Assembly: GCA_022828595.1 (NCBI GenBank)
Contig: JAKGHH010000007.1
Location: 36,084,356-36,148,355 of the forward strand
Direction: 5' to 3'
Length of the DNA: 64,000 nt
DNA from: Nelumbo lutea
Lineage: Eukaryota; Streptophyta; Magnoliopsida; Proteales; Nelumbonaceae
Shown here: piece by piece, positions 48,241 through 59,603 of the stretch
How the letters are laid out: each line of letters begins with the position of its first letter
Position numbering within the stretch: position 1 is the stretch's first letter
Notes under the pieces: model-generated
What the model saw: the letters and a program-made list of their open reading frames with translations, nothing else
What the model was told of the DNA's origin: nothing
The model's database searches: none
Made by a program: the position numbers and the translations under genes

Positions 48241-48780
48241 TAAATAGAACTTCATTTGACTTTGATATAATAAAAATTAATTTTGTAACTAATATTTTAT
48301 ATATATATTTTTTATTTTCTTAATTATTTTTTATAATTTCTAAATTTAATTTAAATGGATTTGAAATTACAACTTTTATTAGTTGCAACAATTAATAACT
48401 TTTAGAAGATTATGTAATTATTTTTAATTACAATAAGGTTTTATAATCAATTATTAATTTTTCTTATTTTTCTTTAATTAATTATATTTTTATTTTCTAT
48501 TTTTTCTTATCAGTATATTAATATTTACAGTTTAATTTAAACATGTATTTGGAAGCCGGAGAGAGATTGAGATAGAAGCATAAATAGAAAGAGAGAGATA
48601 GAGGGAAAGTAAGAAAAAGATAAAATTGGGTAAGGGGTTTGGAGAGGAATGAGGTGGGCTTTGAGGGGGTGAATGAGGGCGGTGGGTGTTTAGGGGTGAA
48701 TATTTTAATGGAGAAACAAGCCAAATGCCGGTTATTAAGGTAAACACTAAACAATAATAAAATAGGTCACTTAGAACAAA
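48241..48780. other. AT-rich sequence, no gene
   Basis: Directly beyond the copia gag. Contains a G/A-rich stretch 48553-48710 (GAGAGAGATTGAGATAG...GGAGAGGAATGAGG). Two overlapping open frames here read only low-complexity sequence. No 5' LTR or primer binding site recognised. Confidence 0.45.
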
Positions 48781-49123
48781 AAGTGAGAGATTATATGGTT
48801 GTTAGGTCTGACCCACCCGCCCAAGTTGTGCCCCTTGTTCATTGTTCCTGTCGAACTCGGATCTCTTATCCGCAAATAGACCTGTTCACCGAGCTTGAGG
48901 AACCGAGCCACTTAGAAACAAGCCAAATGCCGGTTATTGGGTCTGAATTGGTATTCTCGGGTTTGATCTCGTATTGGGCCAGGGTCAAGTCCGAAGTTTA
49001 CATTATATGGTTGTTAGGTCTGACCCACCCGCCCAAGTTGTGCCCCTTGTTCATTGTTCCTGTCGAACTCGGATCTCTTATCCGCAAATAGACCTGTTCA
49101 CCGAGCTTGAGGAACCGAGCCAC
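48712..49123. repeat. 212-bp direct duplication
   Basis: TTATATGGTTGTTAGGTCTGACCCACC...GAACCGAGCCAC occurs at 48791-48910 and again at 49003-49122 with almost no difference. GAAACAAGCCAAATGCCGGTTATT occurs at 48713 and 48917. The pattern is a nested, recent duplication. The repeated segment contains GACCTGTTCACCGAGCTTGAGG. It has no recognised function. Confidence 0.9.
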
Positions 49124-49560
49124 AATGGGTCAGGCCTAATTTTTCATTTTCTAGTTTTCCTAAACTAAGAAAAATTAGAAAAAAAAAATAAAACATATAA
49201 TATCAAACAATTAACATGAATAATAGAGAATAAGTTGGAAAATTATGAAAATTTTATTTCATTTCAAATTTAGTATGTACAAGAAAATAAAAAATACAAT
49301 GGATTTAAATTAATAAAATGATGAAATTGAAGATAAAAATCACAATTGGATTGGATTATTGGAAAATATTACAAATAATTCTTAAATAAAACCAAAAATT
49401 AAAATACAAAAGATATTGAATTCAATATTTTTTTCAACTTCCACATCTATATGCATCTGGCGAATTATCAATTGAGGTGTTATACCCTTGGTATTATAGG
49501 ATAAGAGCAACAACCATTAAAATACCCTTGGGAATACTAAATGTGTCCATGCTCTCTAAG
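49124..49560. other. AT-rich sequence, no gene
   Basis: No motif or repeat border recognised. The sequence shifts abruptly from AT-rich to the GC-rich island at about 49560. Confidence 0.4.
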
Positions 49561-50880
49561 TCTAAGAGAGCTTTCGAGCCAGCAAGCAACGGCGCCGCTC
49601 GATCTAGCGCGCTAACTTTAGCAGTAGTTTTTCATCATGCTGTTAGCGCAGCCGTTTTCTTGCAGGGCGCTAGCGCGCCCTGTAGTTTTCATCGTATGTT
49701 CTTTGTCGTGGCACCTTGGAGGTGCTTCAACTCCACAGACGTTTTCGGAGCTGCCCAGGCCTTCATCGAAGGGTTTTAACGCCCAGTCCTCAAAAAAGGC
49801 CCCGTGGGCCTCCCACTCATCTGGAGCGGGCGAATATGTTATTCGCGTGGGCGAATAAAAAAAATGGCCCGGAATGGCTTTTAATTCTCAACTGGAACAA
49901 AACTGCCCTTCAAAATGGCATGAACTAATTGAAATGTTTTCTCCTCTTCCTGTTCTATTAATCAAAATGGTTTTGCGCTAGCGCGCGGGGCTTAGTCAAG
50001 TCAAGGCGCGCTAGCGACTCTTCTTCTGCGAGACTCCATCCAAATCCGCCACTCATTGGTTGGTGTTCCAGCGCTCAATCCGTTGCTCGTTGCATGGTAG
50101 TTTTCTCGCTTGTTGCAACGGCTTTTGTACGTCAGCACTCAAGCCATTGCAACGGTAACGCGTTAGTACGTGCATCCGTTTTTCATCTTGCTGCTTTGGC
50201 AAAGCGCGTTGCGGCGCCCGCTGAACTTGCTGCCGGAGCTTGCATGGGGCCTCTTTTAAGACGGGTTGGTTGGGTCTTTGACTTTGACCACCGCTGCGGC
50301 AGCCAAAGAATCCTACGCAATCCTAGAGATTCTATTTCTATTTCTATTTCTATTTCTAGGCCCACTACGAGAGGAGAGAGTGATTCAGCTGCTAACAAGC
50401 GCAGGTTTTTCATTAAATGAATGGTTATTCGGGAAACGTCTGTTGATGAGGAGGTTATACATAGTTAACCAGGGCAACCTGGGCTCCGTTGGAAGAGACG
50501 AATAATGCCTCACATGCTCCTTCCCATGAGCAACTCGGTTGGCTTCGTGAACGAGAGCGCTGATCACCCTCACGCGGGAAGATGAACATTGAAAGGGCTG
50601 AAAGGGTAGCGACGGGATGTAGATGTTTATTTTGGAGGTCGCGTACTTTAGTTATAATGCCATCTACACGGTTGAGGCTTATACTTTTCTTTGGTCCCAA
50701 CATGACCGACCAAGCGTAACGACCGCAGAAGGTACGGCCGGAGAATTCATCTCCAAGTCAACAGCATGTCGGGCAGGTCCTGAGGAGGATATAGCCGAGT
50801 GAGTCTCTGACTTGTTCTCCCTTTGGAACTTTCTGGCTAATGACCTGTCGAGGACTCTTCAGTCAATTGTTGACGTTGGA
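49561..50880. other. GC-rich island of unknown identity
   Basis: Composition is well above the flanks. Notable are three palindrome-rich stretches with GCGCTAGCGCGC-like cores (about 49669-49683, 49976-49988, 50006-50016), a (TATTTC)n hexamer run at 50334-50357 and several overlapping open frames (49477-49779, 50094-50420, minus 50455-50703). I recognise no protein family in any frame, and the frames mutually overlap. It could be an LTR, a helitron-like segment or an old gene fragment. No terminal repeats or target duplication found. Confidence 0.4.
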
Positions 50881-51249
50881 AGGGTTAATATATCATGTGC
50901 CATGGTTGAAAGAATTTGATTTTTTTTTTCATTTTCTCTTCACCAGGCTAAAATATCAACTTTTTCTACTTCCTCTGAGTCGAGGTAGTCAGACATATTT
51001 TATTGTTGTAAATAAAATTGAAGTTCACTAAATGATAAACTTGATGAAGAGGTGGCAGTTGATTATTGCCTTCCTCTACTTATTATTGACCAAATTTTAT
51101 TTCCACCACTATTTTCACGTGGTGTGGTTGTTAAACTTCTTTTGTTTCCTACTAACTTTGAGATTCATACATTTCATACATTTGAAATAATAAATTATTA
51201 ACTTCATTTTTTTGTTTCAATTTGAGTTCTCATATTTGTATGATAAAGG

Positions 51250-52665
51250 CCAAGTAAAATATCTAAACCTGATTTTTTTTTTAATTCTAGGGTAAAAAGT
51301 TGTAGCTAAACAATATAAAGGAGAAATATTTTTCCAATATTTTTTTTAAATTGTATTTCTATAATTTCAACAATTGATTGAAATTGTGGAATATTTCTAT
51401 ATTTTGAAAAAATATCACTAAATATAAATTTAAATAATTGATTAACTAATACACACGAAGTAGGATAATAACTCCTGAAAATAAATTAGTTGCATCAGAA
51501 AATGTTTGTAAAAAATCTTTTATACAAATTGCAATTTTCGAATCTACATTAGTTATGTAATCATTTGACATTTTTTTTTCATTATAAAAACTTGTTAAAA
51601 CATCTTTATATGATATACGACTTTTTAACACAGAATATGTTGAATTCCACCTATGTTGTACATCTAATACAAATCTTTTATATTTTTTATATTGGTGAAA
51701 TAATTTTTTAAATTCTTGCTTTCCAACCCGTCAAGTTCTAATATACATAATAAAATTTCTAACTTTAATAATATGGGGTGAAATAAATTCTAATGCATCA
51801 TGTACACATAAATTTAATATGAAATAATTTTTTCATTAAAAATTGGTTTTAATTGATTTTTAACATATTTATTACAGAATCATTATTACTAGCATTATAA
51901 AAAGTAATATACAAAATTTTATTTTCAATTTTGTATTCATATAATGTATTTAGAATACTACCAGAAATTGCAGTGCTAGTATGCACCATTCTAGTTTAGT
52001 AAAACTTAAAATTCTTTGCAAATTCCATTCTTAATCAATAAAATGTGTAGTGACACAAATATAATTAATGTTATATTTGGATGTCCATATATTAGATGTA
52101 AGAGAAATTTTAGAATCTAATTTAAGAAGAGTTGAAATTAAATTTTGTTTATATACCTAAAAAAATTTTAAAGCATCATTTTTAGTTGTATTCCTATAAA
52201 CTCTCCTAAATTGAAGATTAATGGCATCTTAGCATGTACAATATTTGGCTAATTCTTTCTTCATTTTCTATTGGGAATATTTAAAATTATCAAATATCCC
52301 ACTAGAAATCTACATATAATGTGAGTCGTCATCTCCCTATTTGAAGTGAGATGCCATGTGTCTAAGAAAATGGCTAGTAGTGTCACCACTACTGTGGCAG
52401 CTAAAATCATGTCTGCATTTTTTGTTGATTGATCTTCTTCCCCTTTCTAGGGATTTCCTCAATCTCAAACATGGTCCAAACATCACTAGTCCTTCTCTTC
52501 CTAGAGTGGGGCTTGGTAGCACGGGTAGTAGCACCAATTGGGGGAAGCCATATCTGGAGCAACATTAGTGTTGTTGACGCCGATATTTTCAATGTTGTCA
52601 TATTGAGGTTGGGCCTCATCAAGAAAAGGAAAATGATTTTGGGAAGAGCTGGCCATTGTAATGTA
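51250..52665 (-). pseudogene. hAT transposase relic with BED zinc finger
   Basis: On the minus strand, near 52530-52340, RRTSDVWTMFEIEEIP...KCRHDFSCHSSGDTTSHFLRHMASH has the layout of a BED finger (W-x-x-F, then Cys/His, GT-S, RHM-H), with the second Cys replaced or displaced. Further along, at about 51660-51440, WNSTYSVLKSRISYKDVL and IKDFLQTFSDATNLFSG match the central region of Ac-like plant hAT transposases. The sequence between is broken by stops. C-terminal dimerisation region and terminal repeats were not found. Confidence 0.75.
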
Positions 52666-53346
52666 AATTAAAAATTAGAAAAAAAAACTACTTACTTGGT
52701 CCAACCACCAGTATCCTTGATTTCAACTAATGAAACCTTAAAGAAGCCTCTCAATGCTCCTTGTTGAAACTTCAAAATTGGAAATAAATAAATGAAATTG
52801 AGAAACTTAAAAGAATTAAGAATATGAGAATATGTAGATTGTAGAGAGCAATAGAGTATGAGAGTTGTGGTGAGAATGAGGGAGGGTAGGGGTATTTATA
52901 AGATTTGGGGATTATTTTGACCAAAATACCCTCCAAAGCTAGTTGTTTTATCACTACTGTGAGGGATATTTTGGTCATTTTAGGGGTTATATGTTATTTG
53001 ACTTAAATACCCCCTAAACTAGTTGTTATTTAGTAAGTCATTTTTCTCCCTTTCCCCATGATCCAAAATGCAAAAATACCCCTTATGGTGGTTTATAGTT
53101 GTAAGGGGTATTTTGACTAAAATATCCCAAATAAAAGCAAATATAGCTGTTAGAGGGGTCCAATGGCTATATTTTGTTGCGTGTCGTATCATGCCAGCCT
53201 GGTATCGAGGCTATTTGATTGGGTTGTGCTTTGGGGACCTAGCTAGCTTTGCAACCTGGGCCCAATTTATGGCATGGCACGATACTATAGCTATTGGGCT
53301 GTGCCACCCACATTATAGCTCTACTTGCTTGACTATTTTTATCTTA
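52666..53346. other. No gene recognised
   Basis: Contains several near-copies of a GGGATATTTTGGTCATTTTAGG / TATTTTGACTAAAATA word pair (52905-53130), which form inverted repeats and may be an old MITE. No coding content. Confidence 0.4.
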
Positions 53347-53900
53347 GGGTAAATTGCTAAAACCTCCCCTAAGGGGAAGTTTCTGACTGCTGTTGAAACC
53401 TCTCTTGAAGTTTGATACTCGCAATCACCTCCCCGAACTTTCTGATACACCTACAAGTAGATCCCCTATGTTAGAGTCCTCTAACAAGAGCTACAGAAAT
53501 GTCCAAAATACCTATACAGTCACTATTGAGACTGGTTTATATGGAAAAAAAAACAATATAAACTTTATGAACAACAAAAAGAAAGAGAGTTTAAAATTTC
53601 AACTTTACTTTTGAGCAATTGATATGAAGGGCAAATTTGGAAAATAAATCAATTTATGAAAAGAAATAGAAAGGATTTAGGGTAGTTATTCATATGAACA
53701 GAAAATTTTGAAAATAAACACTTTTATCATAAGTGATTGTATATGTATTTGGGACATTTTCATAGCTTTTTTTAGAAGATGCTAATAGAGGAGTCTATTT
53801 GCAATTATATGAAAGTTCAAGGAGATGATTGCAATTGTCAAACATAAGGGAGGTTTCAACAACAACGAGAAAATTCAGGGGAGGTTTCAGAAATTTACCC
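53347..53900. mobile_element. Mutator-like foldback MITE (554 bp)
   Basis: Left GGGTAAATTGCTAAAACCTCCCCT faces right AGGGGAGGTTTCAGAAATTTACCC. The arms stay complementary inward (TCCCCTATGTTAGAGTC versus CTAATAGAGGAGTC; CGCAATCACCTCC versus GGAGATGATTGC). Flanks TTTATCTTA (53338-53346) and TTTATTTTA (53901-53909) form a 9-bp target duplication with one mismatch, typical of Mutator-like elements. It ends 71 bp before the start codon of the candidate gene at 53972. Confidence 0.88.
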
Positions 53901-53971
53901 TTTATTTTATCTATTTTTGGTGGTGCGAGACGCTGATTCTACCTGGATTCTCCACCTCCCTAGTACATGCT

Positions 53972-56900
53972 ATGGAGTGTCTGCAACTCCTTTCAACGTC
54001 TCTTCCCTACTTAAGCTTCAAATCTAGACCACAGAGACCTTCTCTGAACCCACTTAAGATCACATTTTCTCGTCCTCATTTCTTTTCTCGCTTAGCTTTC
54101 TTAAGAAATTTGTCAGCTCCATCTCAATTTTCTCACTCTGGTGAGCGAATTTTCCTACTCTTCTTTGTTTTTTTTTTCCTCTTTACTTTCTTTTTTTTTT
54201 TTTTAATTCGTGATATTGTTGTATTATATCATATTTTACCTGTCAATTTATTTATTTTTTTACTTCATTGTATTTTTGAAGGCTAAGGAGACGTATGTGT
54301 ATGTGTTTGAATAAACTATTCACTGTTTTGAGTTGGTTTGCGATGCTGTGTTTTATTTTTCTTTAAGTTATATCTGTTAGTGCTATCCGTTTATTTGAAC
54401 ATTTAGTGACTATTCTATAATTTCTATTTAATGTCATGCATTCTGCTGCTAAAATCTATTTCAGCAAAGTCCGTTTTTCCATTTATTGATGGTGGTGGAC
54501 TTTTCTTTCGTTCTTCTCTGTGATTTTACAGTTTCATTTGTAACTTTTCAGCATTTGATCATTTTGATTTTCCTTTTTTTTTGTGGGTGGATTAATTTTT
54601 GTTCTTCTATCCGAACGGAATTCGTAACCTTTTGATGAGAGAAATGCTTAATTCTTCTCCTACTTCTATATTCTTAAAGCCATAAGAAGGGGAGAGAATT
54701 CAAAGCTACTAATCTAATTTCAATTCTAGAACCAACTTACTGACTCAACAGATAATTAAAACGAATTAGCAATTTACTACTTAATGTAATAGAAGAAATC
54801 TAAATAGTAAAGGGAAAAGAAAATGATATGTATCATTCTCCCTCCATTAAAAGGCACCTTGTCCCAAGGACACATTAAGTCACAATCGTTTTGATAATCA
54901 TCTGGCCAATATTCCTCAATCAAAACAATTGTTACATCTTGCACATGTGCCTAGGTTTGAATTTTTCATTGCAATTTAAACCTTTGAACATCAAGTCATA
55001 TCTCATCATCTAATTTGGAGAAAAAAAAAAAAAGAATTGATTTAGGCAGCCTAGTCGTTTGATTGGTCAACTTCTCAAACTGATTTTGATACTTACTCAC
55101 TTTTGAAGTTTGCTTTACCTTAACCAAAGCCCCAATAGGGTCCTCTGACTTTGTAACACTGAATCAAGTTTTTAGAGCTTGAGTAAAGGCTGGCTACAAT
55201 GTTATTTTGACTTCATCACCCACTGGTACCATTAAGGAACTTCTTCATTCAAGTAAAAAAGAGGCTATTGAAAGTTTGTAACCTTCTCATCTTGAGGAGT
55301 TCGATGATAAGAAAATATCTGATCTCCTCTGTTCATGCAGCAATTTGGATCTCTCCATCAAATTGAGTAAAGACCAGCTTTATACCCGTCTGAATTCCTC
55401 CTGGTGCAATGTAAAACCTTGGGATGATAGGCATGAGAATGCAGGTTTTAGATCCAAGAGCAGCCACTTTGTGCAAAAAATGCCAAAGGGTAGGTCTGTG
55501 TATAGTTCTCTCCTCCCAAGATCCTAGACAATTGGGATTAACAAGGTTATATCTCAATAGCTTGCCCTATTATTAATTCTCTAAGGCCTATAAATTGGTC
55601 CTTTAATGGGTTCCTCTATTCCCATAAGATTGATGCTGCTAATTATCATATTTATTTTCCATGGCTGAAATCTTTTGAAGGATTTTAGTCAGTGAGAACA
55701 CAGCTCTAATGTTTTGATGTATTAGCTACTTAATGCCTTCAATCTCCTTAGTGATTGTGTGCATCTGCCATTTCCAAGTTGAATGCTCTACTGAATGATG
55801 CATGCACTCGTGGAATTGAAAGTAAAAACAGATAAATTAGGGGATAAATCACTTCTAAGGTGGGGAGACTATGATACATGGATACCCAGTACATTCGTAG
55901 TATGCCAGTGTAAGACATGATATGTACCTGATGTAACAATGGATGCTTCATGGACAATTTTAGAGTACACTTTATAACATTTTTGCTTTTAGAATATACA
56001 AGAAGGTATCTTTTAACAAATAATTCTGTAAAATACTGCACATGTTAAAAGTTTACTTAAATTTTGCATCATGAACTGTGTAAGTATTGAGGAATAATAC
56101 TTGGCTTCAAAAATTGGGTATAGAAGCACAACATAAGATTATTAGATGGGAGATTTGCACTCATGTCCATGTGTGGGATCTTAGGAAATGGAGAGTTATA
56201 ACCATGTTTCCCCTATGTATCTATGTTGGTATCTGCATTTTGGCAGTGTACTGGTGGTAGTGCCTCCCAGGAGCGAAGTTCAATTTTGTTTGATTTTATT
56301 TTTTCCCAACATCTTCTCTCCTCTTCAAGCCATATGACATCTACATTCTATAAGAAATGGATAGTATCTAAAAGATCCAAAATTTTCTAATCTAATCTCA
56401 ATTCCAAAAGTAACCAACTAACTAAAATAGATATCTCACATATACTAAAAATTTAGTACCTGAAATAAATCAAGAATCCTCTAGTGAAAAGGTAACAGAA
56501 AAAATGATACCTAAGAGTAGCTCCAATAGGTGATAAAATGAGAAAAAGTAGACTGAGGTGGTTTGGTCATGTGCACAGAAGACCATCTACAACACCTGTT
56601 AGAAGAAGTGATCTGTTACAAGTTGAAAGGGCTAGAAGAGCTAGGGGCAGGCCAAAAAGGACTTGGGTGGAACTAGTAAGGAATAATTTGTGGACCCATA
56701 ATTTGAAGATGGATATGACACTGGACAGAATGGAATGGTGTCAAACAAGATTCATGTAGCCAATCTCATATAGTTGGCACAAGGCTTAGATGATGATGAT
56801 GATGATGATCACTTTCTTATTAATACTGGACTTCCAAAATTTCAGTATTTGATCATATCGATTCATTTTCTACTTTCTGATTTTTTTTTTTCAGTACAAT

Positions 56901-57272
56901 ATGCTACTTCTGAAAGCCAATCAAGTGAAGGAATCAGCAACGAAATAGCTGAATGGGCAATGCAAGGTATGCCAAGCATTTGGATTCATAGTTCTTTTTT
57001 TTTGTGTAGAAAGAGAATACTTAATATTTGAAAGGGATAATTATTTATAAATATTTCTGTTGATTCATTGAAAATGCATAGTTTGAGTTATTCTTTTAAC
57101 CTTTTTTATTATATAGCATGAATGTTGCTCCAAAATCTTTTCCTTTCAGATGCAATGGCAAGTTCCAGTGTTTGTACTTTTAACAATCCATGTTTAAACA
57201 TGAAACTTATGAAGTACCAGCAAATGTGCATTTGCTTTGCACATGACAATTTTAGATGATGATGATGATAGT
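53972..57272 (+). CDS. Candidate nuclear gene for a plastid-targeted protein (exons 1-2, possible exon 3)
   Basis: Exon 1 (53972-54140) starts ATGG and encodes about 56 residues beginning MECLQLLSTSLPYLSFKSRP, rich in Ser, Pro, Arg, Phe and Leu with almost no acidic residue, like a chloroplast transit peptide. It ends TCTG|GTGAGC in phase 1. Exon 2 (56895-56966) follows a long pyrimidine tract and TCAG, is in matching phase, encodes QYATSESQSSEGISNEIAEW and ends CAAG|GTATGC, phase 1. A possible exon 3 (57150-57272) after TTTCCTTTCAG continues open as DAMASSSVCTFNNP... to a stop. The mature protein is not recognised. An out-of-frame ATG lies at 53967. Intron 1 (2754 bp) carries gypsy and RTE relics. 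Exon 3 may be wrong and further exons may be missing. Confidence 0.45.
54633..56510 (-). mobile_element. Internally deleted Ty3/gypsy relic in an intron
   Basis: Minus-strand order: an LTR-like stretch about 56510-56280; gag pieces about 55440-55040 (KLVFTQFDGEIQ near the start, EDPIGALVKVKQTSKVSKYQNQFEKL near the end, a typical gypsy gag segment); then CTTGGGACAAGGTGCC and a purine tract (complement of 54836-54850); then an LTR ending at 54835 (TGATACATATC start on the minus strand). The two LTR-like regions share GAATTGARATTAGATTAG and TTAGTTAGTTGGTT-type words. Protease, RT and integrase are absent. LTR borders are approximate. Confidence 0.5.
56511..56808 (+). mobile_element. RTE-type LINE 3' end
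   Basis: The frame reads VAPIGDKMRKSRLRWFGHV, RRPSTTPVRRSD, GRPKRTWVELVRNNL and MDMTLDRMEWCQ. This is the well-known C-terminal tail that follows the RT domain of plant RTE elements. It then has CCAATCTCATATAGTTGGCACAAGGCTTA and a (GATGAT)n tail. It is 5'-truncated and lies in the same orientation as the host candidate gene, inside its intron 1. Confidence 0.85.
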
Positions 57273-58439
57273 AATAAGATGTCTTCAAGTATTTCTACAA
57301 AAAATTTCTATATTTCTATGTGTGTAAAAATAATTCTTATATATCACACTTATTTTTATCCATTATGATGAATATATAATATTAGAGATGTGCCCAAATG
57401 TTTTCTACAAGATTTCTGTATTTTGTGTTTCTATCTTTTTTTTTTCAGTTTTTATTATTTAATTATGACATCAGATTTGACACATTTGACCCAAAAGGTT
57501 GAACTGTTGACTTTCCACCAAATAGAAAAACAATTTCATTTTTGGGTTTGTATTTCTTCCATCATCGATATAAATAATTCTTATTTATCACACTTATTTT
57601 TCTTTAATATGATTAATATAAAATATTAGAGATGGACCCAAATTTTTCGCATTTTTACTTTTTTTGTATCTATTTCTATTTTAGAATTTTATTATTTAAC
57701 TACGACATCATGAGTTGATCCATTTGACATGGAAGGTTAAATTGCTTATGCTGTCAGCCTGTCTCTTGGATGGAAGAAAGGTTTTGTTTTTGGTTTTATT
57801 TTAAAAAAATGTGGGTTTTATATTGCTAAAAAGTATTGTATATAGATCTAATTAGTAGAATTTATTGTTGAAAAAAATACCTTAAATATAGAATTTAGTG
57901 AGAAAGAATGTTAGGAAATACCTTAAATATAATATTTCATGGGAGGGAATTGAATGAGGTGAAAAATAGTAGTTTAAATTACAGTTTAAGCCCACACAAT
58001 CAGAGAGGGACCAAATTCACTAATAGGGGCGTTTTACTCAAAAATCAAAATTCCACAAATTCATTTGTACTTTTGACAGTAGTATAAATATAGATTGACA
58101 TTTGAAAGTTTATTATGTTTATTTTAAGATTGATAAACTGTAAACTGAGCAACTTTTGGTAAGAAATGGAACAAATATAGGGAGCATATATTAATTTAAA
58201 GTAACCCTGGATAAGTTTTTTGTGCAACTTTTAAAATGTCTTGCAGTGCGACTGTAGGTATAAAATGTGATTAGTTGTGGTCCTTGTGGATATGATCCTC
58301 CAATCCCTAGCTTCTTACAACCAAAAGAGAGAAAGAAGTTTAAACTTCCCAAGATAGGATAACCTTGGTGTTTCATTTTCCATTTTCTGTTTACTTGATT
58401 TTTCATTAGAGTAGGGTAACCTCTCTATTGATGGGCTGA
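57273..58439. other. AT-rich sequence, no further exon found
   Basis: Contains two similar blocks (57300-57480 and 57540-57740) with TTATCACACTTATTTTT...GATGAATATA and TTTTTATTATTTAATTATGACATCA, related to 17430-18800. I looked for continuing exons of the 53972 gene and found none that are open and in phase. Confidence 0.45.
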
Positions 58440-59175
58440 AAAGTTAGATCTAAAAAACCATAAAAATCTTGTGGACAGTATGGAAGGAGAGGCATGAAAG
58501 GATTTTCAATGGCAAGGCTAAACCAAAGGATTCTCTAATTGAAAGCTTTTCCATCCAAGTAATTAATTGGGTAAAGTCTTTGGACATCTTTGCTTCTTTT
58601 CAGTGGAAGACATCCTAAGATGGTGGCGGCAGGTGGTATCCTCTTCCACTGTTAGATCCTTAAACTGTGGTTCATTGGCGACTACCATCTGATTGATGGA
58701 CGCAGTTTAGGCAATCCAGGACCACCAGGAGTGGGTGAAATCTTTAGAGGTTGGGGGGGGGGGGGGGAGGCATCCTAGCCATATATTCAGGACCCATAGG
58801 ATATGAAGATTCACTGAGGGCCAAACTGTCAGTAGTTATACATCGTCTATAGATAGGGAGATTACTGAACTTCTGGAGACTAATAATTGAAGGGGACTTG
58901 AGAATGGTGGTTGGATGGATGAAAGGCAGCAATAGCAGAATGTGCCATGGCAATGTAGGAACATTTGAGGGAAGTCAGATCTTGTAAGTGTATCAATGGA
59001 CAATGTGTCATGGGTACCTAGAGATACAAATGGAATAGTAGTTTCTTTAGCTAAGAATGGGGCCAACAGAGTGTTTTTTTTTCTAGGGACAATTGTAATT
59101 TCAAGAAAATTGAACAAATGAAGGGTTAGGCAGCAGTGTCTAGCCCTTAACATGTGCTGCTTGGTAGATTTGTAC
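58440..59175 (+). pseudogene. L1-type LINE 3' end relic
   Basis: Broken plus-strand frames show the end of L1 ORF2: IWTVWKERHERIFNGKAKPK and SFSIQVINWVKSLDIFASF (tail of the zinc-binding RT extension, 58470-58610), then RNase H-like SMDNVSWVPRDTNGIVVSLAKNGANRV (58990-59080), matching the W-x-P-R-x-x-N-x-x-A-D-x-L-A-K-x-G pattern in diverged form. A run of 16 G lies at 58753-58768. Stops throughout. Confidence 0.65.
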
Positions 59176-59323
59176 ATTTATCTTGAACTCTTATTCAGAC
59201 TATTCTTTTTTGATGAGTAAAGAGACAAGTTTCATTAATAGAGAATTAATACAATTGCAGGCTTCCCATGGAGAGGCACAAGCTGCATCCTCTCCTAATA
59301 GCAGGAAGAAAGAAAAAAGAAAA

Positions 59324-59428
59324 CAGAAAACAGGAAACAGATTCAATCTACAATTGAGCCCAATATAAACTTTCCACAGAAAACAGGAAACAGATTCAAT
59401 CTACAATTGAGCCCAATATAAACTTTCC
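59324..59428. repeat. 53-bp tandem duplication near the copia 5' LTR
   Basis: CAGAAAACAGGAAACAGATTC...AACTTTCC occurs at 59324-59375 and 59377-59428, almost identical. It lies in or just before the presumed 5' LTR of the copia element. Confidence 0.9.
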
Positions 59429-59429
59429 C

Positions 59430-59591
59430 TGTTTACCCCTTTCTTTCTATTTTTGTACTTTCTATTTGTCTACTTTCTATTTTCTTTTCTTTCTATTTTT
59501 TTTTTCTTTCTATTTATTGCAACAACTTATTGTATAAATATGCCGATCGGCAATAGAATGAAATACATCAGTATTCTACCATTTCAAAACA
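59430..59591 (+). promoter_or_regulatory. 3' part of the 5' LTR of a copia element
   Basis: The sequence just before the primer binding site is a pyrimidine-rich stretch, then TATAAATA (59534-59541), then GCAATAGAATGAAATACATCAG and an end ...TTTCAAAACA. A TATA box some 50 bp before the LTR end is typical of plant copia LTRs. The LTR start cannot be fixed, because the matching 3' LTR was lost. Confidence 0.6.
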
Positions 59592-59603
59592 TGGTATCAG
59601 AGC
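59592..59603 (+). other. Primer binding site of the copia element
   Basis: TGGTATCAGAGC is the standard plant copia site complementary to the 3' end of initiator methionine tRNA. It directly follows the presumed LTR end, and gag starts about 180 bp downstream. Confidence 0.9.

Noticed and set aside
48518..48754. Two long overlapping minus-strand frames rich in Ser, Pro and Leu
   Set aside because: Low-complexity G/A-rich DNA read in two frames. No motif and no conserved start.
50094..50703. Four overlapping open frames in the GC-rich island
   Set aside because: High GC lowers stop frequency by chance. The frames overlap on both strands and none shows a known domain, so none is annotated as a gene.
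53825..53971. Upstream in-frame extension of the candidate plastid gene
   Set aside because: It lies largely in the Mutator-like MITE. The ATGG at 53972 gives a proper transit-peptide start.
58753..58768. Poly-G run
   Set aside because: Homopolymer within a LINE relic. It may be a sequencing artefact and has no evident function.
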